A stretch of DNA of 15,407 nucleotides from the NCBI GenBank assembly GCA_025350945.1, contig JANXWW010000093.1:1-15407 (forward strand), read 5' to 3'. Position 1 is the stretch's first letter. Each line of letters opens with the position of its first letter. Source of the stretch: Burkholderiales bacterium. GTDB lineage: Bacteria; Pseudomonadota; Gammaproteobacteria; Burkholderiales; Usitatibacteraceae. This document shows, piece by piece, positions 1 to 6,456 of this stretch. A program made the translations under genes and the position numbers. Below the pieces are notes generated by a model, which saw nothing but the letters and a program-made list of their open reading frames with translations, did no database searches and was not told the origin of the DNA.

Positions 1-1070
1 TTAAGCCATGCTGCGTCCGGCTTACGCCACGTTGCATCAATACCTTCTAAAAGTGCGGCAACACACGAACCAATATCGCCCACCACCGGCGCATCAATAC
101 GCACATTACTATCCATTTCCGTCGGTGAGATATCGATTTGGATGTAGGCTTGCCCACCCCAGTCTTTATGCGTTTTGCCGCCCCAGGTTTTGCCCTTGCC
201 GTGGGATAGCAGCCAATTCAATCGGGCACCAATCAACAGCACCACATCTGCTTCTGGCAACACGAACGAACGCGCCGCTGCCGCTGATTGCGGATGGGTG
301 TCCGGCAGAATGCCCTTTGCCATCGACATGGGCAGATACGGAATGCCAGTGCTCTCAATAAGCTCGCGCAGTACCGCATCGGCCTGGGCGTAAGCGGCAC
401 CTTTGCCCAGCAATATTAGCGGACGTTTAGCACTTTTCAAGAGATCAAGCGCACGGCTTACTGCATCAGGGGCGGGGATTTGGCGAGGGGCGGCATCGAC
501 GACTTTAATCAGCGATTGACGGCCTGTCTCGGCATCCAACGTTTGCGCAAATAATTTTGCCGGTAAATCCAAATACACCCCACCGGGGCGGCCCGATACC
601 GCCGCACGAATGGCACGCGCCACGCCGATACCAATGTCTTCGGCATTAAGCACCCGAAACGCGGCCTTGCACAACGGTTTGGCAATGGCCAATTGATCCA
701 TTTCTTCGTAGTCGCCTTGCTGCAAATCCACAATCTCGCGCTCGCTTGATCCCGAAATCAAAATCATCGGAAAGCAGTTGGTGGTGGCATTGGTCAGCGC
801 GGTCAAACCGTTCAAAAATCCGGGTGCGGAAACCGTTAAGCACACGCCGGGCTTTTGCGTGATAAATCCGGCAATCGCGGCAGCGTTACCGGCATTTTGC
901 TCATGGCGAAACGAAATGACGCGAATACCCTCGGCCTGCGCCAGGCGGGTGAGATCCGTAATGGGAATACCAGGTAGACCATAAATCGTGTTGAGCCCGT
1001 TGAGCTTTAAGGCATCAATGACCAAATGGAAGCCATCGGTCGTGCTGGGAGGTGCTGCATCAGTTGTCAT
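1..1070 (-). CDS. oxc: Oxalyl-CoA decarboxylase, 3'-truncated by window edge
   Basis: Thiamine-diphosphate enzyme that decarboxylates oxalyl-CoA to formyl-CoA, the second step of CoA-dependent oxalate breakdown in the cytoplasm. The reading frame is open from ATG at 1070 down to base 1, giving 356 codons of a protein usually about 565 residues long, so the C-terminal TPP/Mg-binding domain lies outside the window. The N-terminal PYR domain and central domain match my memory of Oxalobacter formigenes Oxc closely. Recognisable stretches are TDGFHLVIDALK near residue 11, FRHEQ with the TPP-activating glutamate at residue 57 (family Glu56), SAPGFLNG, ATTNCFPMILISGSSERE, DLQQGDYEEMDQ, SGRPGGVYLDLPAK, LLGKGAAYAQ, and GARLNWLLSHGKGKTWGG. 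These separate Oxc from acetolactate synthase. A weak GAGG lies upstream of the ATG. Formyl-CoA transferase (frc) would be expected nearby but is not in the window. Confidence 0.93.
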   Translation of the reverse strand, partial: MTTDAAPPSTTDGFHLVIDALKLNGLNTIYGLPGIPITDLTRLAQAEGIRVISFRHEQNAGNAAAIAGFITQKPGVCLTVSAPGFLNGLTALTNATTNCFPMILISGSSEREIVDLQQGDYEEMDQLAIAKPLCKAAFRVLNAEDIGIGVARAIRAAVSGRPGGVYLDLPAKLFAQTLDAETGRQSLIKVVDAAPRQIPAPDAVSRALDLLKSAKRPLILLGKGAAYAQADAVLRELIESTGIPYLPMSMAKGILPDTHPQSAAAARSFVLPEADVVLLIGARLNWLLSHGKGKTWGGKTHKDWGGQAYIQIDISPTEMDSNVRIDAPVVGDIGSCVAALLEGIDATWRKPDAAWL

Positions 1071-1189
1071 GCCGGGACGCCTCGCGCTATGGAGTTCAAA
1101 TTTGTCGCACAGAAATCGAAAAAGGGGTGGATTAGTGATAAAAATGATAATGGTGGCGCAGAAAATGAACGTGAAAGTTGCGGTGCCTG

Positions 1190-1256
1190 TTCAACACGAT
1201 TGTTGAATGCGATTGAACACGATTGTTGAATGCAATTGTTCAAGGCGATTGTTCAA
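1190..1256. repeat. Clustered direct/inverted repeats (operator-like) upstream of oxc
   Basis: Three similar units follow each other at about 23-bp spacing. The first contains a perfect 7-bp inverted repeat TTCAACA-CGAT-TGTTGAA (1190-1207). An 18-bp sequence AACACGATTGTTGAATGC occurs exactly twice, at 1193-1210 and 1216-1233. The third unit holds ATTGTTCAA twice, at 1235-1243 and 1248-1256. Repeats of this size, spacing and palindromic character between divergent genes look like a multi-site operator for a dimeric regulator. They lie 120-186 bp upstream of the oxc start. The binding protein cannot be named from sequence. Confidence 0.7.
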
Positions 1257-1388
1257 AGCTATTGCAGAATGGATAACAGTAGTGTCAAGCCGCAACGGCC
1301 ATTGATCAGCATCAACGTTGCGGCAGTTTGTGTATCTAATCATGGTTAACGATTACATATTACTAGCAGGTGTATCATGATAAAAATC

Positions 1389-1437
1389 GCAATATGCTTA
1401 CGCCTTGATTCGAGTCAATGTGATACGTGCATATTGC
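1389..1437. promoter_or_regulatory. Nested palindrome with FNR-box-like core upstream of the Crp/Fnr gene
   Basis: An outer perfect 9-bp inverted repeat, GCAATATGC (1389-1397) and GCATATTGC (1429-1437), encloses an inner near-palindrome TTGATTCGAGTCAA (1405-1418). The two are centred within 1.5 bp of each other. The inner element matches the FNR consensus TTGAT-N4-ATCAA at 9 of 10 defined positions. It lies about 100 bp upstream of the likely start of a Crp/Fnr-family gene whose recognition helix reads ETLSR, similar to the ETISR of FNR that contacts TTGAT half-sites. Autoregulation is therefore a reasonable inference. The role of the outer arms is unknown; they could form a cruciform or be a second operator. 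Confidence 0.6.
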
Positions 1438-1519
1438 TTGAATTTCATTATTGGTTGCTTGTTACCCGCTATTGATTGCAAAACAACTTTCACTCATCAT
1501 TACCGTAAAAATATCCACC

Positions 1520-2146
1520 ATGACACTACTCATTACCCACCCTCAACGTGATTCACTGCGTTTGGCACTGGCGCGAAACATTGTGTTGCGCACATTAAAA
1601 CCGCGTGCGTTTCAGGACCTGGAAAAATTATTGATCATTGCCGATTATAAAAAAGGAGAGCTGCTGTTAAGCCAGGGCGATCACGATATGGAGCAATATT
1701 TTGTGCTAGAAGGCACCTTGAAAAGAGTCGTCGCTAATCAGGAGGGTAAAGAAATCATTTTGCGTTTTTCAGTGGAAGACGATATGGATACCAGCTATGC
1801 CGCATGGCGATTGCGCACACCCGCACCCTATTCGATTCGTGCTGTCAGAAAATCACGAGTAGCAAAACTGCCGATGGAAGCGTGGGTGGAGTTTCTGGAT
1901 CGTCATCCGTCAGTGAAAAGCGATTTCGAATATGAAGTCATGCACTTGATGTCAGAGGTGATGGCGCACACCATCACGTTGCATTTGCTGGATGCCGCAG
2001 GCCGCCTGCAACGTTTCCTGCGCAAATATCCTCATCTGTATGGACGGATTCCGATGAAAGAACTGGCAACACATCTGAATTTAGCGCCGGAAACACTCTC
2101 GCGCATGAAGCAAAAGAGAAGAATCAATGATGAAAATTTTCGCTGA
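1520..2146 (+). CDS. Crp/Fnr family transcriptional regulator
   Basis: A DNA-binding regulator of 208 residues. An N-terminal cyclic-nucleotide-binding-type beta-barrel spans about residues 15-125 (KKGELLLSQGDHD, QYFVLEGTLKRV, glycine positions typical of the fold). A long dimerisation helix follows (about 130-165), then a C-terminal winged-helix HTH containing IPMKELATHLNLAPETLSR. I chose ATG 1520; an upstream TTG at 1451 would add 23 residues with no family similarity. Neither start has a strong Shine-Dalgarno. The protein has no cysteine from the chosen start, so it cannot carry an FNR-type iron-sulfur cluster, and I see no CRP-like cAMP-contact motif, so the effector is unknown. The C-terminus ends only about 14 residues after the recognition helix, short for the family. 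The gene is divergent from oxc, a natural target, and convergent with tctA (8-bp gap). Confidence 0.85.
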   Translation: MTLLITHPQRDSLRLALARNIVLRTLKPRAFQDLEKLLIIADYKKGELLLSQGDHDMEQYFVLEGTLKRVVANQEGKEIILRFSVEDDMDTSYAAWRLRTPAPYSIRAVRKSRVAKLPMEAWVEFLDRHPSVKSDFEYEVMHLMSEVMAHTITLHLLDAAGRLQRFLRKYPHLYGRIPMKELATHLNLAPETLSRMKQKRRINDENFR

Positions 2147-2154
2147 AATTCACC

Positions 2155-3654
2155 TTACGCGGATGCATGGCGCACTTTACCGATCAGCGCGCGCAACGGT
2201 GCCCAAAACAACATCGCCAGTGCCAGCGCGGTGATGCTGCCCACCAATCCGTTTGAAAAGAACGTCGTCAAATCGCCACCTGAACCCAGCATCGCTTGAC
2301 GGAACGCATCCTCCGCGCGATCGCCGAGCACCAGCGCCAACACCAGCGGTGCCAATGGGTAATCCAACTTCTTGAACGCATAGCCCATCACGCCGAATAC
2401 CAGCATCAGCCAAACATCAAACATGGCGCTGTGCACGGTGTAGGCGCCAATCGCGCAAATCACCAGAATAACTGGCGCCACAATCGAAAACGGCACACGC
2501 AAAATAGCGGCAAATAAAGGGACGGTGGTGAGCACCACAATCAGACCAACGATATTGCCCAAATACATTGATGCGATCAGCCCCCACACAAAATCTTTTT
2601 GCTCGGTAAACAAGAGCGGCCCCGGCTGCAAGCCCCACACCAGCAAGCCACCGAGCAGCACCGCAGCGGTGGGCGAGCCGGGAATACCCAGCGTCAACAT
2701 GGGCAACAATGCGGAAGTGCCCGCTGCATGGGCCGCGACTTCTGGTGCTATGACCCCTTCAAGCTCGCCATTGCCAAAATTTTTGCCGTTGGGCGACATA
2801 TTTTTTGCCACGCCATAGCCCATGAATGACGCAGGCGTCGCACCGCCCGGTGTGATGCCCATCCAGCAGCCGATGGCGGACGAGCGAACCATGGTCAGCC
2901 AATATTGCGGTAATTTTTTCCACGTCTCAATCACTATTTTTACGTTGATTTTGCCTTCCGTGCCTTTGAAGGCAAGTCCTTTTTCGAGCGTAAGTAAAAT
3001 TTCACCAATGCCGAATAAGCCAATCACAGCGATCAGGAAATCGAAGCCTTTCAATAATTCCATGTGTCCAAACGTTAAACGCAATTGCCCAGTCACCGTA
3101 TCGAGCCCGACAGCAGCGAGTGCAAAGCCCAGCATCATCGCGCAAATGGTTTTGAATGGCGGCGCTTTGGTCATGCCGACGAAGCTACAGAACGTGAGTA
3201 AATAAACAGAAAAAAATTCTTTCGGCCCAAACTTCAGCGCGAATTTGGCGACTGTCGGCGCTAAAAAAGTAATCATCAGCACCGCCACCAGCGCACCGAT
3301 AAACGATGACGTGAACGCTGCCGTCAGCGCTTCGCCTGCACGCCCTCGCTGTGCCATCGGATAGCCATCGAAGGTGGTCGCCACCGACCACGGCTCGCCG
3401 GGAATATTGAATAAAATTGAAGTAATCGCGCCACCAAACAGCGCGCCCCAATAAATGCAGGAAAGCATGATGATCGCGGAGGTCGGATTCATCGTGAAAG
3501 TGAGTGGCAGCAGAATCGCCACGCCGTTCGCCCCGCCCAAGCCGGGCAATACACCGATCAGCACACCCAAAACCACGCCGACAAACATCAGCCCCAAATT
3601 GTAGGGTGTCAACGCGACCGAGAAGCCATGCATTAATGAGGTGATTTCATCCAT
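2155..3654 (-). CDS. tctA: Tripartite tricarboxylate transporter permease, TctA family
   Basis: Large membrane subunit (499 residues, the usual length) of a tripartite tricarboxylate transporter, the secondary, binding-protein-dependent uptake systems for carboxylates at the inner membrane. It is hydrophobic throughout, with about 10-12 membrane segments. Hallmarks are GVLIGVLPGLGGANGVAILL near residues 30-48, the GALFGGAITSILFNIPGEP region near 70-90, and a central conserved block GITPGGATPASFMGYGVAKN followed by EVAAHAAGTSALLPMLTLG and IPGSPTAAVLLGGLLVWG. It is the last gene of tctC-tctB-tctA, 33 bp downstream of tctB, with only a weak ribosome site (GGGAA). No terminator is visible in the 8 bp separating its stop from that of the convergent Crp/Fnr gene. 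The substrate cannot be read from the permease; citrate, tartrate, oxalate or aromatic acids are all possible for the family. Confidence 0.95.
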   Translation of the reverse strand: MDEITSLMHGFSVALTPYNLGLMFVGVVLGVLIGVLPGLGGANGVAILLPLTFTMNPTSAIIMLSCIYWGALFGGAITSILFNIPGEPWSVATTFDGYPMAQRGRAGEALTAAFTSSFIGALVAVLMITFLAPTVAKFALKFGPKEFFSVYLLTFCSFVGMTKAPPFKTICAMMLGFALAAVGLDTVTGQLRLTFGHMELLKGFDFLIAVIGLFGIGEILLTLEKGLAFKGTEGKINVKIVIETWKKLPQYWLTMVRSSAIGCWMGITPGGATPASFMGYGVAKNMSPNGKNFGNGELEGVIAPEVAAHAAGTSALLPMLTLGIPGSPTAAVLLGGLLVWGLQPGPLLFTEQKDFVWGLIASMYLGNIVGLIVVLTTVPLFAAILRVPFSIVAPVILVICAIGAYTVHSAMFDVWLMLVFGVMGYAFKKLDYPLAPLVLALVLGDRAEDAFRQAMLGSGGDLTTFFSNGLVGSITALALAMLFWAPLRALIGKVRHASA

Positions 3655-3687
3655 TGAGATTCCCGGAAAATTCAGTTGCTGTTGCGG

Positions 3688-4209
3688 CTAGTTGAGACCA
3701 AGGGCGGCTTCCAATGGGCCTTTCGGCAGCGGCACCTTGAACCAGATTTCGAACATCAGGAAGAACACAATAACTACGCCAACGCTAACAGCAAGCGACA
3801 TTAGCCATTTGTATTTGCCCAGCCACATCATAAAGATAGCGATGAAAAGTACCGAAGGCACATACATGCCGAGCCCCGGAATCGGCCCGATACCACCAAT
3901 AAACAGCACGTATAAAATCGTCGGCAATAAAACTGAAAACACCATTTTTAGCGCAGCCACGCTAACAAACGACTGCTCTTTGATGTCTTTGCCCAATGTG
4001 GCACGAATCGCATTGACAATCGCCGCCACGCACAAAATTGCACCGATATAAAACGGAAAATATCCAGCTTCAGGGCCGTCAGAACCCCACGCAGCACCGA
4101 GCCGTTTGCTGTCCCACATCACCAGCGCGCCGAGGGCAAAAAATAGTATTGCCACAATCACATCCATGGTTTTGGTGGACGCGGCGGATTTTTCTTCTGA
4201 TTCGGCCAT
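3688..4209 (-). CDS. tctB: Tripartite tricarboxylate transporter small membrane subunit, TctB family
   Basis: Small membrane subunit (173 residues) that pairs with TctA. Four hydrophobic segments are seen at about residues 14-32, 49-66, 88-108 and 113-160, the last a double span. The TctB signature GSDGPEAGYFPFYIGAIL lies at about residues 42-59. The first 13 residues are polar (MAESEEKSAASTK), consistent with a cytoplasmic N-terminus. A perfect AGGAGG (within 4221-4227) sits 11 nt upstream of the ATG, the strongest ribosome site of the three tct genes. It is separated from tctC by about 190 bp that include a stem-loop terminator, and it is followed closely by tctA. Its level relative to tctC is therefore probably set by read-through or by a separate promoter. 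Confidence 0.9.
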   Translation of the reverse strand: MAESEEKSAASTKTMDVIVAILFFALGALVMWDSKRLGAAWGSDGPEAGYFPFYIGAILCVAAIVNAIRATLGKDIKEQSFVSVAALKMVFSVLLPTILYVLFIGGIGPIPGLGMYVPSVLFIAIFMMWLGKYKWLMSLAVSVGVVIVFFLMFEIWFKVPLPKGPLEAALGLN

Positions 4210-4350
4210 GACGAATTTTTTCCTCCTGAGCTTACGTTTTTATGATGTCGCTCTATGTAGTATCACATGTACCATCCTAACCATATTGTCATTTGTTCAG
4301 CATCTTGATCGCATTGATCTGCACCAAACAAAATATGCGCCATAACGAAA

Positions 4351-4378
4351 TAAAACCCCGACAACAGCCGGGGTTATA
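4351..4378 (-). terminator. Stem-loop terminator between tctC and tctB
   Basis: On the minus strand, AACCCCG (4375-4369) pairs with CGGGGTT (4360-4354) around an 8-nt loop and is followed by TTATTT. This is a GC-rich 7-bp stem plus a moderate T-run, placed 28 bp after the tctC stop. It fits a rho-independent terminator or attenuator that leaves tctC transcript in excess over tctBA. Confidence 0.75.
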
Positions 4379-4402
4379 TTTTGCAATAGGCTTAAGCGCT
4401 GA

Positions 4403-5443
4403 CTATTTTTTTGCGAGAAATCCTGCCTCCGACATCAACGTCTGATGGCGAGTTTCTTCCTTGTTAAGCCAGGCAGTGAATTCAGCCCCGTTCATGGACT
4501 TTTGATCAAACGCACCCTTCTCCATGAACTCTTTCCACTCGGGTGTTTCACGCACTTTTTTCAGCAACGCGACATAGTAATCCACCTGCTCCTTGCTCAC
4601 ACCGGGGGCCATAAAGATGCCGCGCAACATCTGGTAATCCACATCCAGGCCCTGCGACTTGCACGTGGGCACATCGCCCCAGGCGAGATCCTTAGTGACT
4701 TTGGCTTTGTAAGGCATGGCCGCATTATCGAATACGCACAGCGCCCGCAACTGTCCGGCACGCCATTGCTCCACCGCCTCAATCGGGTTATTCACGGTGG
4801 AATCTACATGCTTACCGACTAGCTGCACAGCCACCTCGCCGCCGCCCTTATAGGGAATATAGATAAATTTAGCACCGCTTTGTTTTTCAATCGCGACCGT
4901 AATAATCTGGTCTTCCTGCTTCGACCCCGTGCCGCCCATTTTCATCTTGGACGCGCCCGCCTGCTTCACCGCATCGGTATATTCCTTCGCGGTTTTGTAT
5001 GGCGTTTCTGCGTTTACCCAAAGCACAAATTGATCCAGCGCCATCATTTGCACTGGCGTCAAATCTTTCCAGTTAAATGGCACGCCGGTAGCCAGTGGCG
5101 TGGTGAATAAATTCGACAGCGTGATAATAATTTTATGCGGGTCTTTGGCCGAACCCTTTACATCCAAAAAGCCTTCCGCGCCCGCGCCGCCGCCCTTGTT
5201 GACAACAATCATCGGTTGATCCATCAACTTATACTTGGCGACCACACTTTGAATAAACCGCGCCATCTGATCGGCACCACCGCCCGTGCCCGCGGGCACA
5301 ACAAACTCAACACTTTTGGTGGGTTTCCAGGCTTCTGCCGCGTTAACAAATGCGTGTGGTGCCAATGTGAATGCCGTGGCGAGGCTGGCGGCAATCAGCG
5401 TGACTAATGTCGAACGGGGTTTGAATTGAAATGCTGAGGTCAT
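4403..5443 (-). CDS. tctC: Tripartite tricarboxylate transporter substrate-binding protein, TctC/Bug family
   Basis: Periplasmic solute-binding protein (346 residues) that would deliver its ligand to the TctAB permease encoded next to it. A signal peptide covers about residues 1-35, with basic residues, a hydrophobic stretch LVTLIAASLATAFTLA and a likely cleavage near FVNA-AEAW. The mature protein starts with the family's first strand, SVEFVVPAGTGGGADQMARF, and then shows VNKGGGAGAEG, MKMGGTGSKQED and IPYKGGGEVAVQLVGKHVD, the conserved Bug ligand-loop regions. It is somewhat longer than the common 320-330 residues. GGAGAA (5453-5448) lies 4 nt upstream of the ATG. It is the first gene of tctCBA; terC ends 116 bp upstream on the same strand. 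The neighbouring oxc suggests oxalate or a related acid as ligand, which is inference only. Confidence 0.93.
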   Translation of the reverse strand: MTSAFQFKPRSTLVTLIAASLATAFTLAPHAFVNAAEAWKPTKSVEFVVPAGTGGGADQMARFIQSVVAKYKLMDQPMIVVNKGGGAGAEGFLDVKGSAKDPHKIIITLSNLFTTPLATGVPFNWKDLTPVQMMALDQFVLWVNAETPYKTAKEYTDAVKQAGASKMKMGGTGSKQEDQIITVAIEKQSGAKFIYIPYKGGGEVAVQLVGKHVDSTVNNPIEAVEQWRAGQLRALCVFDNAAMPYKAKVTKDLAWGDVPTCKSQGLDVDYQMLRGIFMAPGVSKEQVDYYVALLKKVRETPEWKEFMEKGAFDQKSMNGAEFTAWLNKEETRHQTLMSEAGFLAKK

Positions 5444-5559
5444 TACATTCTCCGATTAAAAAAAATGGATTATTTTTTATCTTCCAGCTAAAACGCTTAG
5501 TGCTATCGCCAAACATTAACGTCAAAGGCAACAAACCGATGACTTAATACTTCTAGATT

Positions 5560-6270
5560 CTACGTTGATTCGCCTGCCGCCCTGCCCGATTCATTCGACG
5601 GCCCACGGCGTCGCCTGGCCAAAAACAAACCCAGCGCCACCACAAATGCAGCGCCCAAGGCGGGCACTGCATAATGCATCCACGCCGCGTTTTGGTCTAC
5701 CCAAGTCTTGGTCGCCGGATCAGTAATCAGCATTTCACCTGCAACAAAACCCAATAGCGCCGCACCTATGGTGATGATGATCGGGAAGCGATCCATCAAT
5801 TTAAGCAAAATCGTGCTGGAAAAAATAATCAGCGGAATGCTGATTGCCAGACCCAGCACCAACAGCACGATATTGTCTTTGGCTGCGGCGGCAACGGCAA
5901 TTACGTTATCGAGACTCATCACCAGATCAGCAATCAGGATTGTTTTGATCGCGGCCCCCAGATGTTCATGCGCCGCAATGTTGGCGTCATCATCTTCCGG
6001 AATAAGCAGCTTGACGCCAATCCAGAACAACAATAGCGCGCCAATAATCTTCAGCCACGATAGCTGCAACAGCTTGACCGCAAACACAGTCAGCACAATA
6101 CGCAGAATAATCGCTGCCGCACTTCCCCAAAAAATAGCTTTTGTCCGCTGCGCGTCAGGCAGGCTGCGCGATGCCAACGCAATCACCACCGCATTGTCGC
6201 CCGATAAAACAATATTCACGCCAATAATAGTGGCGAGCGCAGTCCAGAAAAGCGGTTCAAAAAAATCCAT
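5560..6270 (-). CDS. TerC family integral membrane protein (YjbE-like)
   Basis: Inner-membrane protein of 236 residues with about 7 hydrophobic segments. Both TerC half-repeats are visible: NIVLSGDNAVVIALASRSLP near residue 19, and ADLVMSLDNVIAVAAAAKD near residue 114. Each carries the conserved acidic D-N pair within a membrane helix, thought to line the metal path. Family members are linked to tellurite resistance and, for several, to manganese export; which applies here is not shown. The C-terminus is a basic, polar tail (ARRRRGPSNESGRAAG). I looked upstream for a yybP-ykoY manganese riboswitch and did not see its conserved core. The gene is divergent from the lytic transglycosylase gene and lies upstream of tctC on the same strand, with no clear terminator between them, so some read-through into tctC is possible. 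Confidence 0.9.
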   Translation of the reverse strand: MDFFEPLFWTALATIIGVNIVLSGDNAVVIALASRSLPDAQRTKAIFWGSAAAIILRIVLTVFAVKLLQLSWLKIIGALLLFWIGVKLLIPEDDDANIAAHEHLGAAIKTILIADLVMSLDNVIAVAAAAKDNIVLLVLGLAISIPLIIFSSTILLKLMDRFPIIITIGAALLGFVAGEMLITDPATKTWVDQNAAWMHYAVPALGAAFVVALGLFLARRRRGPSNESGRAAGEST

Positions 6271-6456
6271 TTATTTATCAACACTTTGGGTAGTAAATTA
6301 TTGTCGAAAAAATGGCCGCCACCCACAAATAGGGAAAGCAGCACAAACGATTCCATCACTATAAAATAATACTTGTATTCAAACGATAATTTTCTGTCCA
6401 GACCGATGTAATTTGAGTCCGCCTTGATTAATAGATTTGCAAATTTGACTGGCACT

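Larger units (their letters stand above)
1071..1519. other. Divergent intergenic region between oxc and the Crp/Fnr gene
   Basis: About 450 bp without a convincing gene, AT-richer than the flanking genes. It must hold the promoters of both oxc (leftward) and the regulator gene (rightward). It contains two structured elements listed separately: a repeat cluster at 1190-1256 and a nested palindrome at 1389-1437. I could not assign clear -35/-10 hexamers to either gene. Short open frames here (for example 988-1206 and 1026-1229) overlap oxc antisense and show no protein-like composition. Confidence 0.7.

Noticed and set aside
1190..1256. CRISPR array
   Set aside because: Only two exact 18-bp copies with about 5 bp between them; no spacers and no cas genes.
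2147..2154. Frameshifted continuation of the Crp/Fnr gene into the tctA region
   Set aside because: The alternative frame downstream does not give a recognisable wing or C-terminal helix, so a natural short end is preferred.
5708..6364. 218-residue plus-strand open frame opposite terC
   Set aside because: It mirrors the TerC frame, is Ser/Ile/Ala-rich without a recognisable domain, and has no ribosome site.
6424..6456. TTG 6424 as the slt start
   Set aside because: ATG 6457 is followed by a usable signal peptide; the extra residues add nothing recognisable.
6271..6456. yybP-ykoY manganese riboswitch upstream of terC
   Set aside because: TerC genes are often preceded by this riboswitch, but its conserved core was not found in the 186-bp divergent region.
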